15,864 nt of DNA from an uncultured Ruminococcus sp. (GTDB lineage Bacteria > Bacillota > Clostridia > Oscillospirales > Ruminococcaceae): assembly GCA_937907215.1 (NCBI GenBank), contig CALESG010000157.1, forward strand, positions 1 to 15,864, written 5' to 3'. Below the pieces are notes generated by a model that was given only the letters and a program-made list of their open reading frames with translations, was not told the origin of the DNA and ran no database searches. The translations under genes and the position numbers were made by a program. Positions 1-7,887 of the stretch are shown in pieces. Each line of letters begins with the position of its first letter. Within the stretch, counting starts at the first letter, position 1.

Positions 1-581
1 TTAAGTACCTGATATGATGGTATAACATTGTCAAATCCCATAAGTGGAATAGAATTATGAACTCGTGGATCATGTGCATCAAATGTGATTATATTTGAAA
101 CACCCATTCTTTCAAGCTCCTGAAGTGCACAAGCACAATCCAAAGATTCACGGTAGTTTCTTCTATGCTGTCTTCCACCATAAAGAATAGGCATTATAAC
201 GTTAATTCTATGAGCCTTACCGCTTGCTGCCTGAATAATTCTCTTAAGATCCTGATAATGATCATCCGGTGACATAGAATTCATTGAGCCAAACATTTCA
301 TACTTGCAGTTGTAGTTGCCCACATCAATCAAAATAAACAAATCCTTACCACGAACTGTAGACTTGATAAGTCCCTTGCCATCACCAGAAGCAAAACGTG
401 GACATTCGCATTCAATTAAGAATGTATCAACATCATATCCGACTTTTTTTGCCCATTCGAGCAAATACTGATTGATCTTATTGCCAAGTTCTTCCGTTCC
501 TTCCATTGCAATAAGTCCCAAGGGAGCAACACTTGTGCCTGGATTAAAAAGAATATCTGTTTCAGTTGATGATGTAACCAT
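1..581 (-). CDS. prs: Ribose-phosphate pyrophosphokinase (PRPP synthetase), 3'-truncated by window edge
   Basis: Makes PRPP from ribose-5-phosphate and ATP in the cytoplasm, for nucleotide, NAD and histidine synthesis. 193 codons are visible; the C-terminal half, with the PRPP loop, lies beyond base 1. I read the frame directly: it starts MVTSSTETDILFNPG and holds VRGKDLFILID, the ATP-site equivalent GGRQHRRNYRES (near residues 139-150) and FDAHDPRVHN (near 172-181), which corresponds to the catalytic-His segment of Prs. It is the divergent class I associate with Clostridia: canonical RQDRK and DLHAEQ motifs read RQHRR and DAHDPR. The ATG at 581-579 is preceded by GGAAGGAG at ideal spacing. 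It lies 72 nt downstream of ppa on the same strand and is probably co-transcribed. The family call is firm; enzyme class relies on the visible half only. Confidence 0.88.
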   Translation of the reverse strand, partial: MVTSSTETDILFNPGTSVAPLGLIAMEGTEELGNKINQYLLEWAKKVGYDVDTFLIECECPRFASGDGKGLIKSTVRGKDLFILIDVGNYNCKYEMFGSMNSMSPDDHYQDLKRIIQAASGKAHRINVIMPILYGGRQHRRNYRESLDCACALQELERMGVSNIITFDAHDPRVHNSIPLMGFDNVIPSYQVL

Positions 582-597
582 GAATTTTCTCCTTCCA

Positions 598-612
598 TCC
601 GTAACATACGGA
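598..612 (-). promoter_or_regulatory. Small hairpin just upstream of the prs ribosome binding site
   Basis: TCCGTA and TACGGA form a perfect 6-bp stem with a 3-nt loop in the ppa-prs spacer, ending a few bases before the AGGAG of prs. It has no U tract, so it is not a terminator. It may be an mRNA processing or stability element, or chance. The remaining spacer is AT-rich with no convincing promoter, which favours an operon. Confidence 0.3.
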
Positions 613-653
613 CTATTCAAAATTGAAATATTCTATATTTTCTGATTATTTAC

Positions 654-1187
654 TTATTTACAAAATTTATTGATATATGAATCAATATCATTTGCAATAA
701 TTTCTTTAGCAATAACAGCATCTTGAATCTCATCTACAGCTGTAGTCTTATGTTCAAGTTCTTTATACACCTTGAAAAAATGAACCATTTCTTCAAATAT
801 ATGATGAGGAAGCTCATCGATATTTACATAAGAATTATAAGTCGGATCGTTGCATGGAATAGCTATGATCTTATCATCATGCTTTCCGCTGTCGATCATT
901 CTTATAACACCTATAGGATAACAATGAACCAATGTCATTGGCTGAAGTGTTTGAGAACAAATTACCAAAACATCAAGTGGGTCGCCGTCATCTGCATAAG
1001 TTCTTGGAATAAAGCCATAATTTGCCGGATAATGAGTAGATGTATACAAAATACGATCCATCTCAAGCATACCGGTTTCTTTATTCAGCTCATATTTGAT
1101 CTTGCTGTTTTTAGGTATTTCTATTACAGCCATAAATTCATCAACGGTTATACGCTTTGGATTTATATCATGCCAGATATTACTCAT
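654..1187 (-). CDS. ppa: Inorganic pyrophosphatase (family I, soluble)
   Basis: Hydrolyses cytoplasmic PPi to two phosphates, pulling forward reactions such as PRPP-dependent transferases. The 177-residue protein has the expected family I length and order: YELNKETG, then THYPANYGFIPRTY, then the metal-binding signature DGDPLDVLV, then a C-terminal helical segment. An in-frame ATG 18 nt upstream is possible, but GGGAGATGAG (1194-1203) sits 7-10 nt before the ATG at 1187 and would overlap the upstream one. I therefore start at MSNIWHDINPKR. It is first of a likely ppa-prs unit, transcribed divergently from the uppP-pncA-pncB-hisC unit, whose PncB produces PPi. Confidence 0.95.
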   Translation of the reverse strand: MSNIWHDINPKRITVDEFMAVIEIPKNSKIKYELNKETGMLEMDRILYTSTHYPANYGFIPRTYADDGDPLDVLVICSQTLQPMTLVHCYPIGVIRMIDSGKHDDKIIAIPCNDPTYNSYVNIDELPHHIFEEMVHFFKVYKELEHKTTAVDEIQDAVIAKEIIANDIDSYINKFCK

Positions 1188-1259
1188 AAAAAACTCATCT
1201 CCCATATTAAATTTATTCTGCCGTCCCGTTTAATAATGCGGGCATTCATACATATATTA

Positions 1260-1287
1260 AGTATAACATCTTTTTACGTTTTGTCAA
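1260..1287 (-). promoter_or_regulatory. Sigma-A promoter for ppa-prs
   Basis: On the minus strand, -35 TTGACA (1282-1287) and -10 TATACT (1260-1265) are 16 bp apart. The expected start is about 65 nt before the ppa ATG. It stands back to back with the uppP promoter, with only about 58 bp between the two -35 boxes. Confidence 0.75.
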
Positions 1288-1345
1288 GTGCTATCCTTCT
1301 TTTTTCACAAGCGATACAAATTCCGTATAAATTCATGAGTTGTAA

Positions 1346-1374
1346 TTGACAGAATAACAAATATGTGGTAAAAT
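1346..1374 (+). promoter_or_regulatory. Sigma-A promoter for the uppP-pncA-pncB-hisC unit
   Basis: Perfect -35 TTGACA (1346-1351), 17-bp spacer, -10 TAAAAT (1369-1374) preceded by TGG, giving the TG of an extended -10. The expected start is near 1381, leaving a leader of about 50 nt. No other promoter is evident in the short gaps of the four-gene unit. Confidence 0.8.
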
Positions 1375-1431
1375 GATAATCATAATAATTATACATATTA
1401 TAATATTGTCTTAAGAAAGGATTTTTTATTT

Positions 1432-2295
1432 ATGGAATTTCTTGAAATTATCAAAGCACTTATCCTCGGAATCGTAGAGGGCATTACAGAATGGCTTCCT
1501 GTAAGCAGTACAGGACATCTTATACTTGTTGACGAATTTATACACCTTGATATGTCTGATGATTTCAAGGAAATGTTCGATGTTGTCATTCAGCTCGGTG
1601 CTATTTTAGCAGTAGTTGTAATATATTGGAAACAACTTTTTCCAATAAACATAAAAAACAATCCAAATCCTTTGTCCTCACATGGAGCAGGTGCATATTT
1701 AAGACGTGATATTCTCAGTATGTGGGGTAAAGTTATAGTTGCTTGTATTCCGGCAGCTGTTATAGGTATTCTTTTTGACGATGTATTCAACGCACTTTTT
1801 TACAATGCAACTTCAGTAGCAATCGCTTTAATAGTTGTGGGCATAGCCTTTATTTTTATAGAAAAATGGAATAAAGACCGTACATCCAAGATAAACAGCA
1901 TTGATGATATGAATTATAAAATCGTGCTGATAATAGGATTATTCCAGTTGATCGCAGCTATTTTCCCTGGAACATCACGTTCCGGTGCTACTATCATCGG
2001 TGCACTTCTGCTTGGTGTATCACGAAAATCAGCTGCTGAATTTACTTTCTTCCTTGCAGTACCTGTCATGGCTGGTGCAAGTCTTTTGAAGCTTGTAAAA
2101 TACGGTTTTTCATTCACCGGAATGGAACTTGCAGTCCTTGCTGTAGGTATGCTCACTGCGTTTATAGTTTCAATGTTGATAATACGTTTCCTAATGCAGT
2201 ATATACGCAAACATGACTTTACTGTATTTGGCTGGTACAGAATAATTCTTGGTGCAATTGTACTTACATTAGGATTTACAGGAATTATAGGTTAA
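1432..2295 (+). CDS. uppP: Undecaprenyl-diphosphate phosphatase (UppP/BacA)
   Basis: Integral membrane enzyme that dephosphorylates undecaprenyl diphosphate to regenerate the lipid carrier for peptidoglycan and other wall polymers; it can confer bacitracin tolerance. The 287-residue length fits the family. Both signatures are intact: EGITEWLPVSSTGH (E16, E20, S26, H29) and FPGTSRSGATI (178-188, including R183). Several hydrophobic membrane spans surround them. AAGAAAGG lies upstream of the ATG with a slightly long spacing. It is first in the plus-strand unit; pncA starts 23 nt after its stop. Its link to the NAD-salvage genes is shared transcription rather than a shared pathway. Confidence 0.96.
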   Translation: MEFLEIIKALILGIVEGITEWLPVSSTGHLILVDEFIHLDMSDDFKEMFDVVIQLGAILAVVVIYWKQLFPINIKNNPNPLSSHGAGAYLRRDILSMWGKVIVACIPAAVIGILFDDVFNALFYNATSVAIALIVVGIAFIFIEKWNKDRTSKINSIDDMNYKIVLIIGLFQLIAAIFPGTSRSGATIIGALLLGVSRKSAAEFTFFLAVPVMAGASLLKLVKYGFSFTGMELAVLAVGMLTAFIVSMLIIRFLMQYIRKHDFTVFGWYRIILGAIVLTLGFTGIIG

Positions 2296-2318
2296 AATAC
2301 ATTTTAAGGAGCATTTTT

Positions 2319-2855
2319 ATGAAAAGCTGTCTGATAGTAATAGATTTTCAAAATGATTTTATAAACGGTTCTCTCGGATTTAAAAAAGCAGAAAAGCTTA
2401 TTGAGCCGATCGCAGAAAAAATAAAACTGTATCGCAGCTCAAATGATGACATAATATTCACATATGATACCCATAATAAAAATTACGCAGAAACACAAGA
2501 GGGTAAAAAACTTCCTGTGGCTCACTGTATAAAAAATACTCACGGACATATGCTCAACGCTGAAATTGAAGCTCTAAGACATCCTTCAGATAAATGCTTT
2601 GAAAAATGCACTTTCGGCTCTGATAAGCTATTTGACTATCTCAGAAAAACTCCATATAAAAACATAGAACTTTGCGGTCTTGTTTCAAATATATGCGTTA
2701 TTTCAAATGCTGTTATTTGTAAAACTGCTCAGCCTGAAACACCTATTCAGGTTGATATAAACTGTACCTCAAGCTTTAATGAGGAACTTAATAAAGCAGC
2801 ATTAGCTATAATGGAAAGTATTCAGATAGAACTTATAGGACAAAAGGAGAAATAA
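2319..2855 (+). CDS. pncA: Nicotinamidase-type cysteine hydrolase (isochorismatase fold)
   Basis: Predicted to deamidate nicotinamide to nicotinate and ammonia, the first step of NAD salvage. The 178-residue protein fits the isochorismatase-like fold. The catalytic Asp is D9 in IVIDFQNDF, the Lys is probably K96 in FEKCTFGS, and the nucleophile is C126 in GLVSNICVISNA. A metal site characteristic of nicotinamidases is visible as D50/H52 (YDTH) and H69 (PVAHC). AAGGAG (2306-2311) precedes the ATG. The stop is two bases before pncB, whose substrate is the nicotinate made here, and the ribosome binding site of pncB lies inside the end of this gene, implying translational coupling. Other isochorismatase-family activities are possible, but the metal site and neighbour favour PncA. 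Confidence 0.9.
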   Translation: MKSCLIVIDFQNDFINGSLGFKKAEKLIEPIAEKIKLYRSSNDDIIFTYDTHNKNYAETQEGKKLPVAHCIKNTHGHMLNAEIEALRHPSDKCFEKCTFGSDKLFDYLRKTPYKNIELCGLVSNICVISNAVICKTAQPETPIQVDINCTSSFNEELNKAALAIMESIQIELIGQKEK

Positions 2856-2857
2856 AA

Positions 2858-4297
2858 ATGAAACGTGAAAATTTTGCCATGCTATGCGACTTTTATGAAC
2901 TTACAATGGCAAATGGATATTTCAAAAAGGGTTTTCAAAATAAGATAGTCTATTTTGATTTATTCTTTAGAACTATTCCAGACGGCGGAGGATTTGCCAT
3001 TGCAGCAGGTCTTGAACAAGCGATAGAATATATAAAAGATCTTCGTTTTGAAGCATATGACATCGATTTTCTGCGTAATAAAAATATATTTGATGAAGAG
3101 TTTCTACAATATCTAAGCGAATTTAAATTTACCGGCGACATATGGGCTGTACCGGAAGGAACTCCGATTTTTCCAAATGAGCCTATTATGACCATACGTG
3201 CACCTATAATAGAAGCTCAAATTATGGAAACATATCTGCTAATTGCTATAAATCACCAATCTCTTATAGCAACTAAAGCAAACAGAATTGTACGTGCAGC
3301 TGAAGGCAGAACTGTTTTGGAACTCGGCTCAAGACGTGCACAAGGAGCATCAGGTGCTGTTTTAGGTGCACGTGCAGCTTATATAGGCGGCTGCAATGGA
3401 ACTGCCTGTGTGCTTACCGACCAGCTTTATGGTGTACCGTCAGCAGGCACTATGGCTCATTCATGGATACAGTCATTCGACAGTGAATATGAAGCATTTA
3501 AAACCTTTTGCGAAATATATCCAAATAATGCCGTGCTGCTTGTGGATACGTATAATACACTTAAAAGCGGACTGCCAAATGCCATACGTGCATTTAAAGA
3601 TGTTCTTTTGCCAATGGGGATCACTAATTGTGCAGTACGTCTTGATTCCGGAGATATTGCCTATCTTTCAAAAGAAGCAAGAAAAATGCTTGATGATGCC
3701 GGTCTTAAAGAATGCAAAATAGTTGCATCAAATTCGCTTGATGAATTCTTGATAACAGATCTTTTAAGACAAGGTGCTAAAATAGATATTTTCGGAGTTG
3801 GCGAACGACTGATAACCTCAAAAAGCAACCCTGTTTTCGGTGGTGTATATAAACTTGTTGCAATAGAACATGAAGATGGCAGGATCGAACCTAAAATTAA
3901 AATAAGTGAAAATATTATAAAAATAACAAATCCGCACTTTAAGAAGATCTACAGATTCTATGATAATGTTACCGGCAAAGCACTCGCCGATGAACTTTGT
4001 CTTTATGACGAAAGCCTTCCAAATAATGATTCTCACACTATTTTCGATCCAAATGCAACATGGAAAAGAAAAACTCTGACTAATTTTACCGCTAAGCCTT
4101 TACAAAAGGAAATTTTTCATGGCGGTAAACTTGTATATAAAAATCCATCTATTGAAGAGATACGAAGTTATTGCCTGAATCAAATAGACTTACTTTGGGA
4201 CGAGGTAAAACGCTTTGAAAATCCACATAAATACTATGTAGACTTATCTCAAAAACTTTGGGATACAAGACAAGAACTTTTAAATGAGAAAATATAA
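2858..4297 (+). CDS. pncB: Nicotinate phosphoribosyltransferase
   Basis: Converts nicotinate and PRPP, with ATP hydrolysis, to nicotinate mononucleotide and PPi, committing salvaged nicotinate to NAD. The 479-residue protein has family motifs in order: DFYELTMANGYF near the N-terminus, ELGSRRAQG, GTMAHSWIQ with H201 (the position of the phosphorylated histidine in this family), LVDTYNT, VRLDSGD, and FGVGERL before a C-terminal extension. AAGGAG inside the pncA end drives translation. It is functionally paired with pncA and, across the divergent promoter, with prs (its PRPP source) and ppa (its PPi sink). The length is typical of the longer Firmicutes form. Confidence 0.95.
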   Translation: MKRENFAMLCDFYELTMANGYFKKGFQNKIVYFDLFFRTIPDGGGFAIAAGLEQAIEYIKDLRFEAYDIDFLRNKNIFDEEFLQYLSEFKFTGDIWAVPEGTPIFPNEPIMTIRAPIIEAQIMETYLLIAINHQSLIATKANRIVRAAEGRTVLELGSRRAQGASGAVLGARAAYIGGCNGTACVLTDQLYGVPSAGTMAHSWIQSFDSEYEAFKTFCEIYPNNAVLLVDTYNTLKSGLPNAIRAFKDVLLPMGITNCAVRLDSGDIAYLSKEARKMLDDAGLKECKIVASNSLDEFLITDLLRQGAKIDIFGVGERLITSKSNPVFGGVYKLVAIEHEDGRIEPKIKISENIIKITNPHFKKIYRFYDNVTGKALADELCLYDESLPNNDSHTIFDPNATWKRKTLTNFTAKPLQKEIFHGGKLVYKNPSIEEIRSYCLNQIDLLWDEVKRFENPHKYYVDLSQKLWDTRQELLNEKI

Positions 4298-4330
4298 AAT
4301 AAAAATATAAAATAAGAAAGACGTGATAAT

Positions 4331-5395
4331 ATGCCAGAATTTGAAAAATATATCCGACGTGTAGAACCTTATGTACCGGGTGAACAGCCAGATTTTAATG
4401 ATATGATAAAACTAAATACAAATGAAAATCCTTATCCTCCTTCACCCAATGTACAAAAGGCAATTGAAGGCTGCACACTGGAATCTCTAAGACTTTATCC
4501 AGATCCAACTTCACATAAGCTTAACAAGGCTATCGCAGACCGCTATGGTTTAAATGAAAATCAAGTTTTTACAGGTGTCGGCTCTGATGATGTTCTTGCA
4601 ATGTGCTTTTTGACATTCTTTGGCTCTGATAAACCTGTTCTTTTTCCTGATATAACATATGCTTTCTATCCTGTATGGGCTGATATGCTTAGAATACCAT
4701 ATGAACTTATACCGCTGAATGAAGACTTTGAAATAGTTCCGGAAGATTATTACCGTGAAAACGGCGGTATTATATTCCCAAATCCAAATGCACCTACCGG
4801 TGCTTTCCTGCCTCTTGAATCTATCAAAAATATTATAGAACACAACCCTGATTCTATTGTTATAGTAGATGAAGCGTATATAGATTTTGGCGGACAATCA
4901 GCTGTACCGCTTATAGAAAAGTATGATAACTTAATTGTAATACAGACCTTTTCAAAATCTCGTGCATTGGCAGGAATGCGTATTGGATATGCTATGAGCA
5001 ATGAAAAACTCATAAAGGCTATGAATGATGTAAAATATTCTTTCAATTCATATACAATGAACCGTCAGGTAATTGAAGCTGGTGCTGCGTCAATTAAAGA
5101 TGAAGAATACTTTCAAAGCAATATTAAAAAAATTATTGACACAAGAGAACGTGCTAAAAAAGAATTTGCCGAACTTGGATTTAAATTCAAGGATTCAATG
5201 AGTAATTTTCTTTTTGTAACGCACCCGAAATGGAATGCAAAAAAACTTTTTGAAGCACTTAAAGAAAAACATATTTTTGTCAGATATTTAAAAGGAGAGC
5301 GTACAGATAATTATCTTCGTATCTCCATTGGTACTGACGAAGAAATGGACAAATTATTTGACTTTCTTAAAAGTTATGAGGAGGTGATAGATTAA
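4331..5395 (+). CDS. hisC: Histidinol-phosphate aminotransferase
   Basis: PLP enzyme that transaminates imidazole-acetol phosphate with glutamate to histidinol phosphate, late in histidine synthesis. The 354-residue length fits HisC. Class I/II aminotransferase motifs are intact: LNTNENPYPPSP near the N-terminus, FPNPNAPTG, VDEAYIDF, and the PLP-binding lysine K209 in TFSKSRALAGMRIGYA, followed by the C-terminal YLRISIGT. The Shine-Dalgarno is weak (AAGAAAG), 33 nt after the pncB stop. No other his genes are in the window, so HisC is encoded apart from any his cluster here. Its stop codon abuts the inverted repeat at 5395-5482. A paralogous aromatic aminotransferase role cannot be excluded. 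Confidence 0.92.
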   Translation: MPEFEKYIRRVEPYVPGEQPDFNDMIKLNTNENPYPPSPNVQKAIEGCTLESLRLYPDPTSHKLNKAIADRYGLNENQVFTGVGSDDVLAMCFLTFFGSDKPVLFPDITYAFYPVWADMLRIPYELIPLNEDFEIVPEDYYRENGGIIFPNPNAPTGAFLPLESIKNIIEHNPDSIVIVDEAYIDFGGQSAVPLIEKYDNLIVIQTFSKSRALAGMRIGYAMSNEKLIKAMNDVKYSFNSYTMNRQVIEAGAASIKDEEYFQSNIKKIIDTRERAKKEFAELGFKFKDSMSNFLFVTHPKWNAKKLFEALKEKHIFVRYLKGERTDNYLRISIGTDEEMDKLFDFLKSYEEVID

Positions 5396-5482
5396 GAACC
5401 TGCCTTCATACAATCAGTGTGCGGATTTTCGAGCATAATTTTGCCGAAAAGAAGTATGCTGCATTTTGCGCAAACAGGTTCT
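5395..5482 (+). other. Structured intergenic element with nested inverted repeats (possible RNA element or tiny MITE)
   Basis: The ends are perfect 8-bp complements, AGAACCTG (5395-5402) and CAGGTTCT (5475-5482). Inside them TGTGCG (5418-5423) pairs with TGCGCA (5467-5472) with two G-U wobbles. The core holds two further perfect 6-bp complements in crossing order: TTTTCG (5426-5431) with CGAAAA (5445-5450), and AGCATA (5432-5437) with TATGCT (5455-5460). The crossing order could form a pseudoknot or two alternative folds. There is no U tract, so it is not a typical terminator. TAA flanks both 7-bp ends, as a 3-bp target duplication would. I do not recognise it as a known riboswitch class. It lies between hisC and the GH44 gene. 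Confidence 0.5.
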
Positions 5483-5537
5483 AAATAATGATCATACGCC
5501 ATAAATCCATAGACATAAAATAAGGAGTGTTAAAAAA

Positions 5538-7784
5538 ATGAAAAAACTCACACCGATGCTGGCGGCAATCATGGTTTTTGCTGCCTCCCTTTCGGCACCA
5601 TTAAGCGGCAATGCCAATGCTGCTGAAGGTTACAACATGAATATTAAAGTAGATGTTGGCGGAAATACAAAATCTATCAGCCCATACATATATGGCGTTA
5701 ATCAGTACACTACTCAGGATACAATTAAAAATGTTACTACCCATTCTATACGTCAGGGTGGTAACAGAATGACTGCTTATAACTGGGAAACAAATGCATC
5801 CAATGCCGGTTCAGACTGGCAGCATAGTTCTGATACCAATCTCTCCTCATCAGAAGATCCTGCTGACTGCGTTCAAGGTCTTTCCAAAGCAGCCGCAAAA
5901 AATAATATTGACTACAAGCTTACAACACTACAGCTTGCAGGATATGTTTCTGCTGATAAAAATGGTCCTGTTTCTGAAGCAGAGGCTGCTCCGTCCGACC
6001 GCTGGAATAAAGTTATACTGACAAAAGGCAGCGCTTTTGCAGATACTCCGGACCTCACAGACGGTGTGGTTTATATGGATGAGTATGTAAATTATATCAT
6101 AAACAAACTTGGAGATTCCACATCTCCAACAGGTATTCAAGGTTACAGCCTTGATAATGAACCTGCTTTGTGGCATCACACTCATAGCCGTATGCATCCT
6201 AATCCGGTAACTATCGAGGAACTTGGTGATAAATCCATAGAAATGGCTAAAGCTATAAAGAAACTGGACCCAAATGCTGAAGTTTTTGGACCTGCACTCT
6301 ATGGCTATACTGCCTATGACCATCTCGCTGATGATGACAGCAGCAATGAATGGGAAACCATAAAAGCTCAAAATGGATACCATTGGTATCTTGACTGCTA
6401 TCTGGATCAGATGAAGCAGGCATCTGATGAAGCTGGTACAAGACTTCTTGACGTTCTGGATATACATTATTATTCTGAATCAGTAAAATCAGGAAAGCCT
6501 GAAGATATACTTCAATCAGTACGTACTCTCTATGAAAAAGGATTTAAAGAAGACAGCTGGATCGGTCAGTGGTGTCAGGAAAATGTTCCGATTCTTCCTA
6601 CAATTCAAAATTCTATTGACAAATATTATCCCGGAACAAAACTTGCTATTAGCGAATACAACTTTGAAGGCAACAATCTAAGCGGTGCAATTGCTCAGGC
6701 TGAAGCCCTTGGCTGTTTTGCAGATGCAAACGTTTATTATGCAACCATCTGGGGTGGTAATCCTTATCAGCTTTCAGCTATAAATCTTTACACAAACTAC
6801 GATGGAAAGGGCGGAAGCTTTGGCAACAATCTCGTTCCTACTACTACTGATGACGTATCTTTGGCAAGCTCTTATGCTGCAATAAACGACACTGACAAGA
6901 GTGAAGTTACTGTTATGCTTACAAATAAAGATATGGAAAAGAGCCAAAACGCTGTTATCTCACTTGATAATTCTGACAAAACATATGAAGCTGCTGCTGT
7001 TTATGCTATTTATGGAGATTCATCAGAAATCAGACTGCTTGATGTAGTAGAAAACGTAAATGATAATAAAGTAGAAGTTACTCTTCCTTCACTTGCTACT
7101 GCAATGGTAGTTGTATCTGACGATGCATCTGATTTCAAGGATCTTAAACCATATGATCCTGACAGTGTAACGAAAAAGGTCGTAACTATAGATAATCCAT
7201 CAGCCAATATAAATGCAAATGGTTTTGTTGAAATACCAATAGAAGATCCAGAGCATCTTAAAGCAATAAATCTGACAGCAAATGTAACATCAAGTGCCGG
7301 TTCGGGCTGGGCAACAGCTGGATGTGCTGTTTCAATAAATGCTAAAGATAAAAACGGAACTGACTTCTGGACTTCAAAGAGCTATACTCTTGGATTGGGA
7401 TCAGGTAAAACGTCAACTATTGAATTTGATGGAACATTTAAGAAAGATGATGAAGATGTAGAAGCCGTTATTGCTGATGGAAAAGTTGAACTTCAGCAGT
7501 GGTGGGAAGCTTCTGAAAAACAAGAAGCTGGAATCAGCGATACTATTTCTGTAGAATATATAAAGGCAGAAGTTGTATATGAATATAAAAAGGAAACTCC
7601 TTCCTTCATTCGTGGCGATGTAAATTCAGACGGAACATTTAGCATTGCAGATATAATCATGATGCAAAAATGGCTTATCGGTTCAGGAGATATAAAAAAT
7701 ATCAAAGCCGGCGATCTGCACGAAGATGGTAAAATAAATATATTTGACCTTAGCATTATGAAACAGGAACTTATTGAAAAATAA
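5538..7784 (+). CDS. Secreted GH44 beta-glucanase/xyloglucanase with C-terminal dockerin
   Basis: Predicted extracellular endo-acting enzyme on beta-1,4-glucan or xyloglucan, assembled on a cellulosome. Layout of the 748 residues: signal peptide 1-28 (probable cleavage after NANA); GH44 catalytic region about 32-510; a beta-rich module about 545-680, possibly carbohydrate-binding; type I dockerin 692-748. GH44 signatures are clear: YSLDNEPALWHHTHSRMHP with the acid/base E208, and AISEYNFEG with the nucleophile E373. The dockerin has two calcium-loop repeats, DVNSDGTFSIAD and DLHEDGKINIFD, each followed by a helix. AAGGAG (5522-5527) precedes the ATG. I see no convincing promoter in the 142-nt upstream gap, so it may be read from the hisC unit or from an unusual promoter. 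A hairpin terminator follows. Confidence 0.93.
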   Translation: MKKLTPMLAAIMVFAASLSAPLSGNANAAEGYNMNIKVDVGGNTKSISPYIYGVNQYTTQDTIKNVTTHSIRQGGNRMTAYNWETNASNAGSDWQHSSDTNLSSSEDPADCVQGLSKAAAKNNIDYKLTTLQLAGYVSADKNGPVSEAEAAPSDRWNKVILTKGSAFADTPDLTDGVVYMDEYVNYIINKLGDSTSPTGIQGYSLDNEPALWHHTHSRMHPNPVTIEELGDKSIEMAKAIKKLDPNAEVFGPALYGYTAYDHLADDDSSNEWETIKAQNGYHWYLDCYLDQMKQASDEAGTRLLDVLDIHYYSESVKSGKPEDILQSVRTLYEKGFKEDSWIGQWCQENVPILPTIQNSIDKYYPGTKLAISEYNFEGNNLSGAIAQAEALGCFADANVYYATIWGGNPYQLSAINLYTNYDGKGGSFGNNLVPTTTDDVSLASSYAAINDTDKSEVTVMLTNKDMEKSQNAVISLDNSDKTYEAAAVYAIYGDSSEIRLLDVVENVNDNKVEVTLPSLATAMVVVSDDASDFKDLKPYDPDSVTKKVVTIDNPSANINANGFVEIPIEDPEHLKAINLTANVTSSAGSGWATAGCAVSINAKDKNGTDFWTSKSYTLGLGSGKTSTIEFDGTFKKDDEDVEAVIADGKVELQQWWEASEKQEAGISDTISVEYIKAEVVYEYKKETPSFIRGDVNSDGTFSIADIIMMQKWLIGSGDIKNIKAGDLHEDGKINIFDLSIMKQELIEK

Positions 7785-7821
7785 ATTTAAAAGTAAAATT
7801 TGATATATTGATTATATAAAT

Positions 7822-7855
7822 GAAATGCCGCTCGGTTGTACCCGTGCGGCATTTC
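7822..7855 (+). terminator. Hairpin terminator after the GH44 gene, possibly bidirectional
   Basis: GAAATGCCGC (7822-7831) and GCGGCATTTC (7846-7855) pair perfectly over 10 bp. CGG/CCG continues the stem inside after one U-U mismatch. It lies between the convergent GH44 and mscL genes. The flanks are AT-rich without a long T run, so efficiency is uncertain, but position and stability support a shared terminator. Confidence 0.75.
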
Positions 7856-7887
7856 TAATGTTATGTAAAAATAGTAGAGAAATAAAC

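Noticed and set aside
723..1349. 208-codon plus-strand open frame opposite ppa
   Set aside because: It is antisense to a clear pyrophosphatase with all motifs, begins without a ribosome binding site and has an Ile/Phe-rich composition typical of a reverse-strand shadow.
5396..5537. Intrinsic terminator for hisC or canonical promoter for the GH44 gene
   Set aside because: The inverted repeat lacks a T run, and no -35/-10 pair with acceptable spacing could be found.
5928..6467. 179-codon minus-strand open frame inside the GH44 gene
   Set aside because: It overlaps the catalytic domain of a well-supported enzyme, with no start signals or recognisable domain.
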